Source: Jannaschia faecimaris (GTDB lineage: Bacteria > Pseudomonadota > Alphaproteobacteria > Rhodobacterales > Rhodobacteraceae). Taken from it: DNA of 53,907 nucleotides. The notes under the pieces were generated by a model, which saw nothing but the letters and a program-made list of their open reading frames with translations, made no database searches and had not been told where the DNA came from. The stretch covers positions 1 to 53,907 of the forward strand of contig NZ_FNPX01000021.1 of NCBI RefSeq assembly GCF_900107415.1. The letters are read 5' to 3'. Below, one piece after another: positions 1-7,065 of the stretch. Each line of letters opens with the position of its first letter. Positions within the stretch are counted from its first letter, which is position 1. Position numbers and translations under genes: made by a program.

Positions 1-114
1 ACCGCAAAGCCGTCGCATAATCCGAACAACAAAATGAGCCAGACCCTCCCTTGGATCGGGCAGCCCACTGGCCCAAAATCCCTGACGACGGACAGCACGG
101 CCCTTGCATCCCAT

Positions 115-981
115 CTAAACGCTGATCGCGCGCCGATAGAGGTGCCATGTCGCGTGGCCCAGCAACGGCAAGACAATGATCAGTCCGATCAGCGCCGGGA
201 TTGTGCCAAGCACCAGCCCTGTCGCCACGATCAGACCCCATACGAGGATCACTCGGGGGTTCTTGCGGAACACTTTTACCGAGGTGGCGACGGCATTGGG
301 CACGCCCACGTCACGCTGCAACAACAGGGGAAATGACACTACGCTGGTGGCCAGCACCAGAAGCGCAAAGCCAAAGCCGAACACCGTTCCGATCAAGATC
401 ATGGCCCAGCCCGCGCCAGTGGTGAAGATCTGGATGGCAAAGGCCGTGATCGAAGCGGGTGGGGGGCCGCCAAGGGTCATGGCGTGAATTGCAGCGGCGA
501 CCAGCATCCAGACGAGAAACAGGCCAAACAGAAAGATGCTTAAAACGACGATCGCGCCAAAAGACGGGGACGAGACCAGGCCAAAGGCATCACCCCAGCC
601 GTAGGGCAGGCCCTCCTCGCGCCGCCGACTTATTTCATAAGGCCCGATAGCAGCGATGGGACCCAGCAGAGCAAAGCCCGCCAATAGTGGAAAGAGCAGG
701 GGCAGTAGGTTCATGTTCAGCCCGAACGCCACCAAGATAAGACCGATGATCGGATAAATTAGGCACAGGAACAGAACGTCACCCCGGGCCGCGCCTAAAT
801 CTTCGGCCCCCTTACGCAGGGCGTCATACAGATCGTCCATGGTCAACGTGTTGATCTGGTCATCGGTAATAGGCGACGAATCGCGGCCACCGATATGCTC
901 TGCACTTTCGGCAACGTGCTCTGATGCCCCGCCAAGAGCCTTTGCGCCCCAAGACAGGGGGTTACCGATTGTCTTGACCAT
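115..981 (-). CDS. DUF2189-family integral membrane protein
   Basis: Predicted protein of 288 aa with about six hydrophobic segments from residue 65 to the C-terminus and a short cytoplasmic N-terminal part (IGNPLSWGAKALGGA). The sequence style (GLPYGWGDAF, then long Phe/Leu/Val-rich helices) matches the DUF2189 family of alphaproteobacteria, whose biochemical role is not known. I chose the ATG at 981 because GGAGG stands 8 nt before it; in-frame ATGs at 1029 and 1080 lack a comparable ribosome binding site. It is a monocistronic reverse-strand gene at the edge of the window. Family assignment is from recall of the sequence pattern; no function should be inferred. Confidence 0.75.
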   Translation of the reverse strand: MVKTIGNPLSWGAKALGGASEHVAESAEHIGGRDSSPITDDQINTLTMDDLYDALRKGAEDLGAARGDVLFLCLIYPIIGLILVAFGLNMNLLPLLFPLLAGFALLGPIAAIGPYEISRRREEGLPYGWGDAFGLVSSPSFGAIVVLSIFLFGLFLVWMLVAAAIHAMTLGGPPPASITAFAIQIFTTGAGWAMILIGTVFGFGFALLVLATSVVSFPLLLQRDVGVPNAVATSVKVFRKNPRVILVWGLIVATGLVLGTIPALIGLIIVLPLLGHATWHLYRRAISV

Positions 982-1600
982 TTTCCAAGCCTCCGCGATG
1001 CGTGCATCAAACGTCTGGCTGTTGCCCATGGGAGTTGCGGGCCGAACCGTGACAGCCTCTTTGCCACGACATCTTAGCATGATTTTCAGCCAAAGGCCTG
1101 ATCGAAGATCACTCAGAAATCACAACTGCGAGATGTGGCGGTGTATGGGCGCAGCGGGGTCTGTCCGTATCGTCTTCCAGAAAATTGACCTTAGATGAAG
1201 CCAAAGGGAGGTCGAATTGCCCTGCATATCGAAGAAATGATGCGCTCTAAACGAACAGTCTAATGGCCCAAGTATAGGGGGGAAGGACAAGACCACAATC
1301 AGAGACGCTGCTGTGTCTCGATGTGACGATCGCTGTCTTCGAAGGAAGCGAGATGAGGGCCCGCCGTGCACGCCGAACCACCGTTCAGCCGGATGTGAGG
1401 ATGGTCAGCTTAGGCCCAGAATGGTCATTCAGGGAACCATCTGGCGCTGCAGTGCCAACTCACAAAACTGCCATTGGTGCATCACGAAGTAATTTGAGGC
1501 TCTCTGTAGTCAGATCATTTGGGACATGCGGGCAGTTTCTGGGACTGAGGCTTTGGATCAATGACGACCCCCTACGGATGATACTCGCCTTGGGCAGGCG
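982..1600. other. 619-bp stretch without a recognisable gene
   Basis: Between the DUF2189 gene and the DUF2478 gene I see no credible coding sequence, RNA or clear repeat. Forward reading frames that continue into 1601-1901 are the antisense of the DUF2478 gene. The base composition is more mixed than in flanking genes, as expected for decayed island DNA. The promoter of the DUF2189 gene should lie near the 5' edge of this stretch. Confidence 0.5.
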
Positions 1601-2122
1601 CTATGCTGCGCTTGTTGCGTCTTCAATCTGGGATGTGAGCCATACTCGCAAGGCTGCCTCCGTCGGCTTGAGTTCGACCGCGGTTCCCGCAGTGAACTCC
1701 ATGAACGCTTTGGCATTTAGCCTGTTGAGACCAACCAGCACGGGGATGTCACGGCAGAGCGCCTCGGCGATCACCGATCGAAAGCCACGACCGGCCGCCT
1801 CATGCTTGCCGAACTTGTTGACGATCACCACGTCGGCCCCGGACAGGAGTGACCGCTCAGTCGACTCGACGGCCGTTTCCAGAGCGCCTGCATCAAGTTG
1901 ACACCCCCGCGCCCCGGGGCCGCGGGATTCGGATATGCGGATCACGGGGCCGTCCGGCAGAATCGTGACGTCCATATCGCAACGCCGGGATCCTGCTCGA
2001 CGCGAGTTGATTTGCACGACGCCGCAAGTCCTGATGCTGCGCAAAGCGAGCGTCGCGGCTACATCTGCCAGTAATCGATCCGTCCCGCCCTCGTCCGGGG
2101 CCATCGTGTAGGCGATCCTCAT
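1601..2122 (-). CDS. DUF2478-family nucleotide-binding-like protein
   Basis: A 173-aa protein beginning MRIAYTMAPDEGGTDRLL. The middle part (GADVVIVNKFGKHEAAGRGF, then AEALCRDIPVLVGL) is characteristic of DUF2478, a P-loop-like fold family often found beside molybdenum enzyme or molybdate uptake genes. Its exact role is unknown. It lies 106 bp downstream of the aioA remnant on the same strand, so it was probably the next gene of an arsenite oxidase (molybdoenzyme) operon. A longer reading frame runs upstream to 2284, but the extra residues are Arg/Pro-rich and overlap the aioA 3' end, so I take the ATG at 2122. The gene looks intact although its presumed partner is destroyed. Confidence 0.7.
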   Translation of the reverse strand: MRIAYTMAPDEGGTDRLLADVAATLALRSIRTCGVVQINSRRAGSRRCDMDVTILPDGPVIRISESRGPGARGCQLDAGALETAVESTERSLLSGADVVIVNKFGKHEAAGRGFRSVIAEALCRDIPVLVGLNRLNAKAFMEFTAGTAVELKPTEAALRVWLTSQIEDATSAA

Positions 2123-2228
2123 GTCGTAAACCTTACCCGTTTTGACCCGATCGGGCAGGAGACACCGATCCTCAACCTGTGCTGCGCGGAAATGCCCGCC
2201 CCGACAGGGGGCGGGTGGTTGGCAAAGC

Positions 2229-2705
2229 TCAGAGCTCGACTTCCCAAGATTTGAAGCTCTGCGTCTTCGCGGACGGGCTCGCATCGGCGATCTTGCGGAT
2301 ATCGGCCCAGGTCTGTTTGAAGTTCGGAAGAATCAACTCGTTCACGCCGGCATTGACCACGTTGCCTTGCGTGCCGGACGGGGCACCGAACAGCATGAAG
2401 GTCTCGTTACGTCTTGCCGACGGTTCGATGTAGGCCATGGCCTGCGTCGCGCCATCACCGTTGTACACCTCCACCAGATCGCCGTTCCCGACACCGAGTT
2501 CGGCCGCGTCCTCGGGATTGATCTGGATGTACGGCACTGCCCAGCGATCCATGCAGAAATCGTTGTCCTGATCCAGGAACCAGTTCTGCCAGTTGAGGTT
2601 CGACCGACCGTTGTTGATCAGGAAGCGATGGTTCGCCTTCTGCTGTGCCTTGCCCGGAGCCTGGAGCCCGCGCCACGCAGCGTGGCAGAAAAGCGCCTTG
2701 CCGTG
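2229..2705 (-). pseudogene. aioA: 3' remnant of arsenite oxidase large subunit gene (aioA)
   Basis: The last roughly 158 codons of a molybdopterin oxidoreductase are readable on the reverse strand, from about GKALF near 2702 through HRFLINNGRSNLNWQNW and DRWAVPYIQINPEDAAEL, NGDGATQAMAY, GAPSGTQGNVVNAGVNELIL to the stop at 2229. This is the C-terminal substrate and cofactor-binding end of AioA, the periplasmic Mo-pterin and [3Fe-4S] subunit that oxidises arsenite; the full protein is about 830 aa. The coding sequence ends abruptly at about 2705 where IS481 transposase sequence begins on the other strand. No start codon, signal or cluster-binding domain remains, so it is non-functional. The precise junction lies somewhere between 2703 and 2735. 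Confidence 0.8.
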
Positions 2706-2731
2706 CTCGCGTCCATGACGGGTATTCCCGG

Positions 2732-3049
2732 CCGATGCGCTTCGACATGATCTGCGAAGCCAACGGGATCGAGCATCGGCTGACCAAGCCGAACCACCCT
2801 TGGACCAACGGCAAGGTTGAGCGGATGAACCGAACGATCAAGGAGGCGACCGTCAAACGCTACCACTACGACAGCCATGATCAGCTGCGCACACACCTCG
2901 CCGACTTCCTGGCAGCTTACAACTTCGTCCGAAACCTCAAGACACTCAGCGGTCTCACGCCCTACGAATACATTTGCAAAATCTGGACATCAGAACCGGA
3001 TCGATTCATCCTCGACCCGATCCACCAAATGCCGAGACTGCACACCTAG
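2732..3049 (+). pseudogene. Truncated IS481-family transposase, C-terminal third
   Basis: Residues readable from SRPMRFDMICEANGIEHRL through NHPWTNGKVERMNRTIKEAT to LSGLTPYEYICKIW and HQMPRLHT are the C-terminal part of the DDE integrase domain and tail of IS481-type transposases. The catalytic glutamate region (NGKVERMNRTIKE) is present, but the helix-turn-helix N-terminus and the first two catalytic Asp residues are missing. The reading frame stays open upstream into sequence antisense to aioA only by chance. No clear terminal inverted repeat could be fixed downstream. The element is therefore a deletion remnant that now borders the aioA stump. Confidence 0.85.
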
Positions 3050-3149
3050 TCACGAAAGCTGTTGGCAATTTCTTCAGGTGATGTCAGTTAAAGGCTGTTA
3101 TGAACGAACGTCGCGTTTTGGCTGGCTCCGGGCGTTCGATGCACCAGTC

Positions 3150-3183
3150 CGAAGGTCCGGTTTGGGCTGGGACCGGACCTTCG
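3150..3183. repeat. Perfect 12-bp inverted repeat (strong stem-loop)
   Basis: CGAAGGTCCGGT (3150-3161) and its exact complement ACCGGACCTTCG (3172-3183) surround a 10-nt loop. Neither flank has a T tract, so it does not look like an intrinsic terminator. The 14-mer AAGGTCCGGTTTGG within it (3152-3165) recurs in reverse orientation at 5719-5732. It may belong to a short dispersed intergenic repeat family. Confidence 0.6.
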
Positions 3184-3266
3184 CTGCGACATGCACTAGG
3201 GTCTGCCGTGCGGGACTTCGCTGTCGTCTGGCACATAAATATATTGATCGCTTTGGAGCGGCCTCA

Positions 3267-4106
3267 CTAGCTGGATTTCAGGTCGGCCTGCGCGTCCTGG
3301 ATGATCGACCAAGACGAATGCAGGAACAGCCCGGCAATGCCAAGGGCAACGATCAGATCGGGCCATGCACTGCCGAGCCATGCGACGAGACCGGCAGCGA
3401 CTACGACCGCCGCGTTGCCGATGGCGTCATTTCGGGAGAACAGCCAGACAGCCCGCATATTCGCGTCGCCTTTGCGGAACCGCATCAGAGGCAGCACCGC
3501 GAGAACATTGACGACGAGAGCGATCAAACCAAACAACCCCATCAGAGCGGCATCCGGCATGGTCTGCGTGATAACCTTCCAAAGAGTTGTCGCAAGCACA
3601 CCGAGGCCAAGGACACCGAGGAACACGCCTTGGATCAAAGCGGATCGCGCCCGCCAGATGAGGCTCCATCCGATGGCGAGAAGACCAAGGAATGTGATCA
3701 GGCCATCACCGACGAAATCGAGTGCGTCCGCCTTGACAGCCTGCGACCCAGCAAGAACGCCACCGATCATCTCGACGATGCCGTAGCCAATATTGAGGAT
3801 CACGATGATCCAAAGTGCGCGTCGATATGCCGGGTCTTGGTGAGCCGCGTGCTGTTGTTCAGTGGCATTGGCCTCAATGCGATCAAACCGATAACCTGTC
3901 TTTGCGACTGCCAGCTCGATCTCCGGCAAGTGCGCCTCGGGAGCGGCGAGGGTCATGATGTGGGTGGCCAATGACACCTTCACCGCGCCCGGCGCAACTC
4001 CGGCTGACTGAGCAGCTCGTTCGATCTGGGCGGCATCCTTCGAGCAATCCATGCCTGATACGCGATAGCGGATTGTCATAGTTTCGGAAGCAGGGGTTGT
4101 TGGCAT
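3267..4106 (-). CDS. Cation diffusion facilitator with N-terminal HMA-like domain
   Basis: A 279-aa protein with two parts. Residues about 10-75 resemble a heavy-metal-associated domain (YRVSGMDCSKDAAQIERAA), but the usual GMxCxxC is GMDCSKD, with only one cysteine. Residues about 90-275 form a cation diffusion facilitator membrane domain with about six helices; SQAVKADALDFVGDG and FSRNDAIGNA carry the conserved acidic and polar metal-binding positions. Such proteins export divalent metals (Zn, Cd, Co and similar) from the cytoplasm by proton exchange; the metal cannot be told here. It is monocistronic and preceded by a hairpin spanning the start codon. Its place next to an arsenic-oxidation remnant fits a metal-resistance island. 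Confidence 0.85.
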   Translation of the reverse strand: MPTTPASETMTIRYRVSGMDCSKDAAQIERAAQSAGVAPGAVKVSLATHIMTLAAPEAHLPEIELAVAKTGYRFDRIEANATEQQHAAHQDPAYRRALWIIVILNIGYGIVEMIGGVLAGSQAVKADALDFVGDGLITFLGLLAIGWSLIWRARSALIQGVFLGVLGLGVLATTLWKVITQTMPDAALMGLFGLIALVVNVLAVLPLMRFRKGDANMRAVWLFSRNDAIGNAAVVVAAGLVAWLGSAWPDLIVALGIAGLFLHSSWSIIQDAQADLKSS

Positions 4107-4141
4107 TGGCTATGTGTAGCTCCGACGTACGCCATAGCCAA
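4106..4141. promoter_or_regulatory. Inverted repeat at the transporter start codon
   Basis: TTGGCTATG (4106-4114) and CATAGCCAA (4133-4141) are perfect 9-bp arms around an 18-nt loop, and the first arm touches the A of the ATG of the metal transporter on the reverse strand. The only purine-rich candidate ribosome binding site (GGAG) falls inside the loop. It could be a repressor operator or an RNA hairpin that limits translation; which of these is inference. Confidence 0.45.
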
Positions 4142-4257
4142 CCGAATGGTGGGAGTTCGTCCTGGTGGCAGCTTCCGACACTTTCGACATCTTAACGGTC
4201 ATTCGCTGTGATAGGCATGGATGTTTGCTCTGCGGACAATACGGGCTTTCGCTACTG

Positions 4258-4283
4258 ACGTTGGAATGTCTGTTTTCCAACGT
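4258..4283. repeat. 9-bp inverted repeat downstream of the LysR gene
   Basis: ACGTTGGAA (4258-4266) and TTCCAACGT (4275-4283) are perfect arms around an 8-nt loop, about 28 nt beyond the LysR stop codon. There is no clear T tract on the reverse strand, so a terminator role is possible but weakly supported. Confidence 0.4.
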
Positions 4284-4310
4284 GATCAATATATGACCCA
4301 AAACCCTTTC

Positions 4311-5243
4311 TTAGAGTTTCTTGGACACTGAACGGTCAATTGCCGCAAGGTCTTGCGCGGCGCTAGCATAGGCCCACGACTTGAACGCTTCGACCTTTGG
4401 CGAGGACCACTTGTCTCTTTCGCCCAATAGACACACGCCGCCAAGGGGTGAATCACAAACCATATCGGGAAATGGCGCAATAAGTGCCCCGGATTCCAGC
4501 TCTTCACGGCAAAGCACCAGGTCGCCCATCACCACGCCCACGCCCATGAGTGCGGCCTTTGTAGCCATATCGATGTTGGGAAAATCATGCCCTGAAGTCG
4601 GATCGACAGTATCGAGCATAAAGGCGTTTATCCAAGCTGCCCAGTCCGCACGTTGTTTCGTTTCGTGCAGCAACTCTGTCTTTGCCAAATCCTCTGGTGT
4701 CTGAAGCGATGTTCGTACGCGGTAGTCAGCGGTGCACATCGGCGTAAGGCGAGCAGGGAATAAGGTTAGAATGGCGAGGTCTTGTTTTCGGTTTGGCCAG
4801 TTTGTGACAGAGAAACCTACGTCTGCTTCGGTGGGGTCAAATCCGCTACCTGCATAGAAATCTGTCGTCAGCTTGAGGCGAATTTCGGGGTGGATCCTTC
4901 GAAAATCTTCTAGCTTGGGAATGAGCCACCGGATTGAGGTGCCCGGAGGGCAGATAACACGCAGCTCGGACGCCGTTGTCGCGAGCCGCGCAGCCTCCTT
5001 GGCGATCAGACCAAAGGCTTCCGTCAAAACGGGCAAAAGCTGACTGCCAGCTGTTGTTAGTGCAACGCCCTGCGCATGACGCACGAATAGCTGAACGCCC
5101 AGATGCTCTTCCAAGATCTTCACGTGCCGACTGATTGCGCCGCGTGAAACGTGCAGTTCTTCGCTGGCCTCGACAAAGCCTTCATGTCGCGCGGCAGCTT
5201 CAAAGGCTTTCAGTGCATTAAGTGGTGGCAGTTTGGACATCAA
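4311..5243 (-). CDS. LysR-type transcriptional regulator, GcvA-like
   Basis: A 310-aa regulator. Residues about 7-66 form the winged helix-turn-helix (LPPLNALKAFEAAARHEGF, then VSRGAISRHVKILEEHLGVQLF), and residues about 90-295 form a periplasmic-binding-protein-like effector domain. The opening LPPLNALKAFEAAARH is typical of the GcvA branch. The effector is unknown. The start is ATG at 5243, with another ATG at 5240. The gene is divergent from the small DUF1127-like gene at 5350, separated by 106 bp that must contain both promoters. LysR regulators usually control the divergent neighbour, so that gene is the first candidate target. Confidence 0.9.
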   Translation of the reverse strand: MMSKLPPLNALKAFEAAARHEGFVEASEELHVSRGAISRHVKILEEHLGVQLFVRHAQGVALTTAGSQLLPVLTEAFGLIAKEAARLATTASELRVICPPGTSIRWLIPKLEDFRRIHPEIRLKLTTDFYAGSGFDPTEADVGFSVTNWPNRKQDLAILTLFPARLTPMCTADYRVRTSLQTPEDLAKTELLHETKQRADWAAWINAFMLDTVDPTSGHDFPNIDMATKAALMGVGVVMGDLVLCREELESGALIAPFPDMVCDSPLGGVCLLGERDKWSSPKVEAFKSWAYASAAQDLAAIDRSVSKKL

Positions 5244-5349
5244 CCCTCATAGGATTAGATTTGCTGTCCCAAGGATGCCAAAAACTTGGTTTGCCCGCAA
5301 GGCGTCGGGAAACCTACGTTACTTGCATAATAGTCAACAGGTAATACGC

Positions 5350-5631
5350 ATGGCATCGATCACACATAGAGATCCGCAGACGTCCTCACTGCCCGATCTT
5401 CTCGAAAAGGTGGTTAGAAAAGTTGTCCCTTTAACGGTGACTGAAAACCCCGAGGAACAAACTTGTAAGGATCTTGAGCGCCTTGCGCTTAGCTCGCCTC
5501 ACCTTTTAGCCGACATCGGTTTCAAACGAGCCGCTGCCGATAGTTCGCCCTCGCGGGAAGTGTGGCACAGCGACGGCCACACTATAATCCTTTCACTCAA
5601 AAATCCTCTCGTGCGCGTTTCGAAGCGATGA
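5350..5631 (+). CDS. Small DUF1127-like protein divergent from LysR
   Basis: A 93-aa protein starting MASITHRDPQ. The segment LERLALSSPHLLADIGFKRAAAD resembles the DUF1127 core (a short helix ending in LxDIGxxR) found in small alphaproteobacterial proteins, some of which affect RNA turnover or phosphate and carbon responses. The similarity is short and I give it only moderate weight. The frame is open from 5233, but the upstream part overlaps the LysR 5' end and is poor in protein character, so I use the ATG at 5350. No hydrophobic segment or signal is visible. The divergent arrangement suggests control by the LysR protein. Confidence 0.55.
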   Translation: MASITHRDPQTSSLPDLLEKVVRKVVPLTVTENPEEQTCKDLERLALSSPHLLADIGFKRAAADSSPSREVWHSDGHTIILSLKNPLVRVSKR

Positions 5632-5718
5632 CTGAGAGGTGACGTAAAATTACTGTGCATCAACGTCATACCGATTTTTCGGATCGCACTTTGCCCGGAA
5701 ACCAGAAAAGCGTTAGAT

Positions 5719-5732
5719 CCAAACCGGACCTT
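5719..5732 (+). repeat. Second copy of 14-mer shared with the 3150-3183 hairpin
   Basis: CCAAACCGGACCTT here is the exact reverse complement of 3152-3165. A further related piece, CGGACCTACGCTGCG, follows at about 5772-5786 and resembles CGGACCTTCGCTGCG at 3174-3188. It is probably a degenerate member of one short intergenic repeat family. The interval 5632-5850 holds no other feature I can support. Confidence 0.4.
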
Positions 5733-5850
5733 GGAACAATTTTCTGCATCGGTCACTTAGGGCTCGTAGCGGACCTACGCTGCGCCTCGCATGACAGTCT
5801 GGTTAGGACCCCAATGGCCCTGGTTTTCTCCAGCAACGCGCTGCGCGCCG

Positions 5851-7059
5851 TCATAATAGCGGGGTAAGTCGCAATCCGTCCTCGATCCTGTCGTCGGGAA
5901 ATCGTACCACGACGTCGCCTCGGGCGAGGCCCAAGATGATCTGCGCCTCGGTGTCCGTCCGTTCTCCGACCGTTACTTCGACGGCCTGGGCGCGTCCCTC
6001 TACTATGGTGAAGACAGCCCAGGCACCTTCCTCACGAAAGAGCGCGGTGACCGGCACTTTCAGCACCTCCGACGCTTCCCACAGAACCACGCGCGCTTCG
6101 ACTTCGAACCCATGACCGAGGCGTGTCCAGGTCTCAGCCGGCGATGTGATGTCAATGACGACGCCGACCCTTTGCTCCTCAATGCCGAGCGCGGACACCT
6201 TGGTGAAACCGAAGGGCTCCACCCGCTGCACCTCGCCCGACAGCGCCTCGGGTCCTCCCCAGCCCTCGATGATGACGCGCTGACCGGGTTCGATTCGCAC
6301 CGCTTCGGAGGAGACGAAATCGATAACGATCTCAAGGTCGCGCGGGTCGCCGATCTCCAGCAGCGGCTCACCTGCCGCCACGACGCCTGCGCTCTCGTGC
6401 AGCACCCTCAGCACCGTGCCGTCGACCGGAGCACGGATTGGGACGCAGGGACAACTGCCCAAGGTCGCCTTGGCCTCGCTCGGTCCGAGCAGGCGCGCCT
6501 CGGCGGCACGTAACTGATCTTGCCGCATCTCCACCGCCGCCCTGGCGGTCGTCAGCGCGGCTTGGGCAGTGCGAAACGCGCGCTCTGCCAGTTCGTCCGC
6601 GCGCACCGAGACGATGCCGCGCGCGGCCAGTTCGCGGATGCGGACCACATCGGAGGTGGCGAAGTCGAGTTCGGCCTTCGCCTGCTCCTCCTCGGACCGC
6701 GCAAGCGCCAGCGCGGATCGGGCGGCGTCGGCAGCGGCACGGGCCTCGGCCTCGGTGCGAATATCAAGGAAGGCCGGGTCAATGGGCTCGATCTCAGCCA
6801 CAACCGTGACACCCCCGGCCACCATTGCTCCCTCTTCGATCTCGATCCGGTTTATCCGCCCCAGCACCGGGGCGGAGACGACGAAGACGTCGTGGATGCG
6901 GGTGCGACCCGTCTCTGACAGCGTCGTCACCATGGGGCCGTACTCCACCGTGGCCAGATCCACCTGTACCGCGCGGGGCCAAAAGGCGAACGCCAGACCT
7001 GCCGCCAGGAGGAGCATCGGAATCGCCCAGAACAGGCGGGTACCAGCATGAGGAGACAT
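5851..7059 (-). CDS. HlyD/MacA-type periplasmic adaptor of ABC exporter
   Basis: A 402-aa membrane fusion protein. Residues about 9-30 are one N-terminal membrane anchor. These are followed by a biotinyl-lipoyl-like half (SAPVLGRINRIEIEEGAMV), a long Ala/Glu/Arg-rich coiled-coil hairpin (about 100-195), the second lipoyl half (PIRAPVDGTVLRVLHESAGVV) and beta-barrel domains. Such adaptors bridge an inner-membrane transporter to an outer-membrane channel. It lies 6 bp downstream of the permease gene and is the last gene of a three-gene operon. A pair of cysteines (SCPCVPIRAP) just before the second lipoyl motif is unusual for the family. No outer-membrane TolC partner is encoded nearby. The substrate is unknown. 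Confidence 0.85.
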   Translation of the reverse strand: MSPHAGTRLFWAIPMLLLAAGLAFAFWPRAVQVDLATVEYGPMVTTLSETGRTRIHDVFVVSAPVLGRINRIEIEEGAMVAGGVTVVAEIEPIDPAFLDIRTEAEARAAADAARSALALARSEEEQAKAELDFATSDVVRIRELAARGIVSVRADELAERAFRTAQAALTTARAAVEMRQDQLRAAEARLLGPSEAKATLGSCPCVPIRAPVDGTVLRVLHESAGVVAAGEPLLEIGDPRDLEIVIDFVSSEAVRIEPGQRVIIEGWGGPEALSGEVQRVEPFGFTKVSALGIEEQRVGVVIDITSPAETWTRLGHGFEVEARVVLWEASEVLKVPVTALFREEGAWAVFTIVEGRAQAVEVTVGERTDTEAQIILGLARGDVVVRFPDDRIEDGLRLTPLL

Positions 7060-7065
7060 TGCGTA

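Noticed and set aside
1323-1901. Long open frame on the + strand (192 codons)
   Set aside because: It runs antisense to the DUF2478 gene from 1601 on, has no family character, and its composition follows the complementary strand of a GC-rich gene.
2645-3049. A complete 134-aa transposase gene
   Set aside because: Only the part after about 2732 matches IS481; the earlier codons are antisense aioA sequence, so the open frame is a chance fusion.
4110-4301. 63-codon frame between the metal exporter and LysR
   Set aside because: It has no ribosome binding site, lies over two inverted repeats and resembles no known protein.
5655-5867. 70-codon frame after the DUF1127-like gene
   Set aside because: It coincides with the degenerate repeat at 5719-5786 and shows no protein-like sequence.
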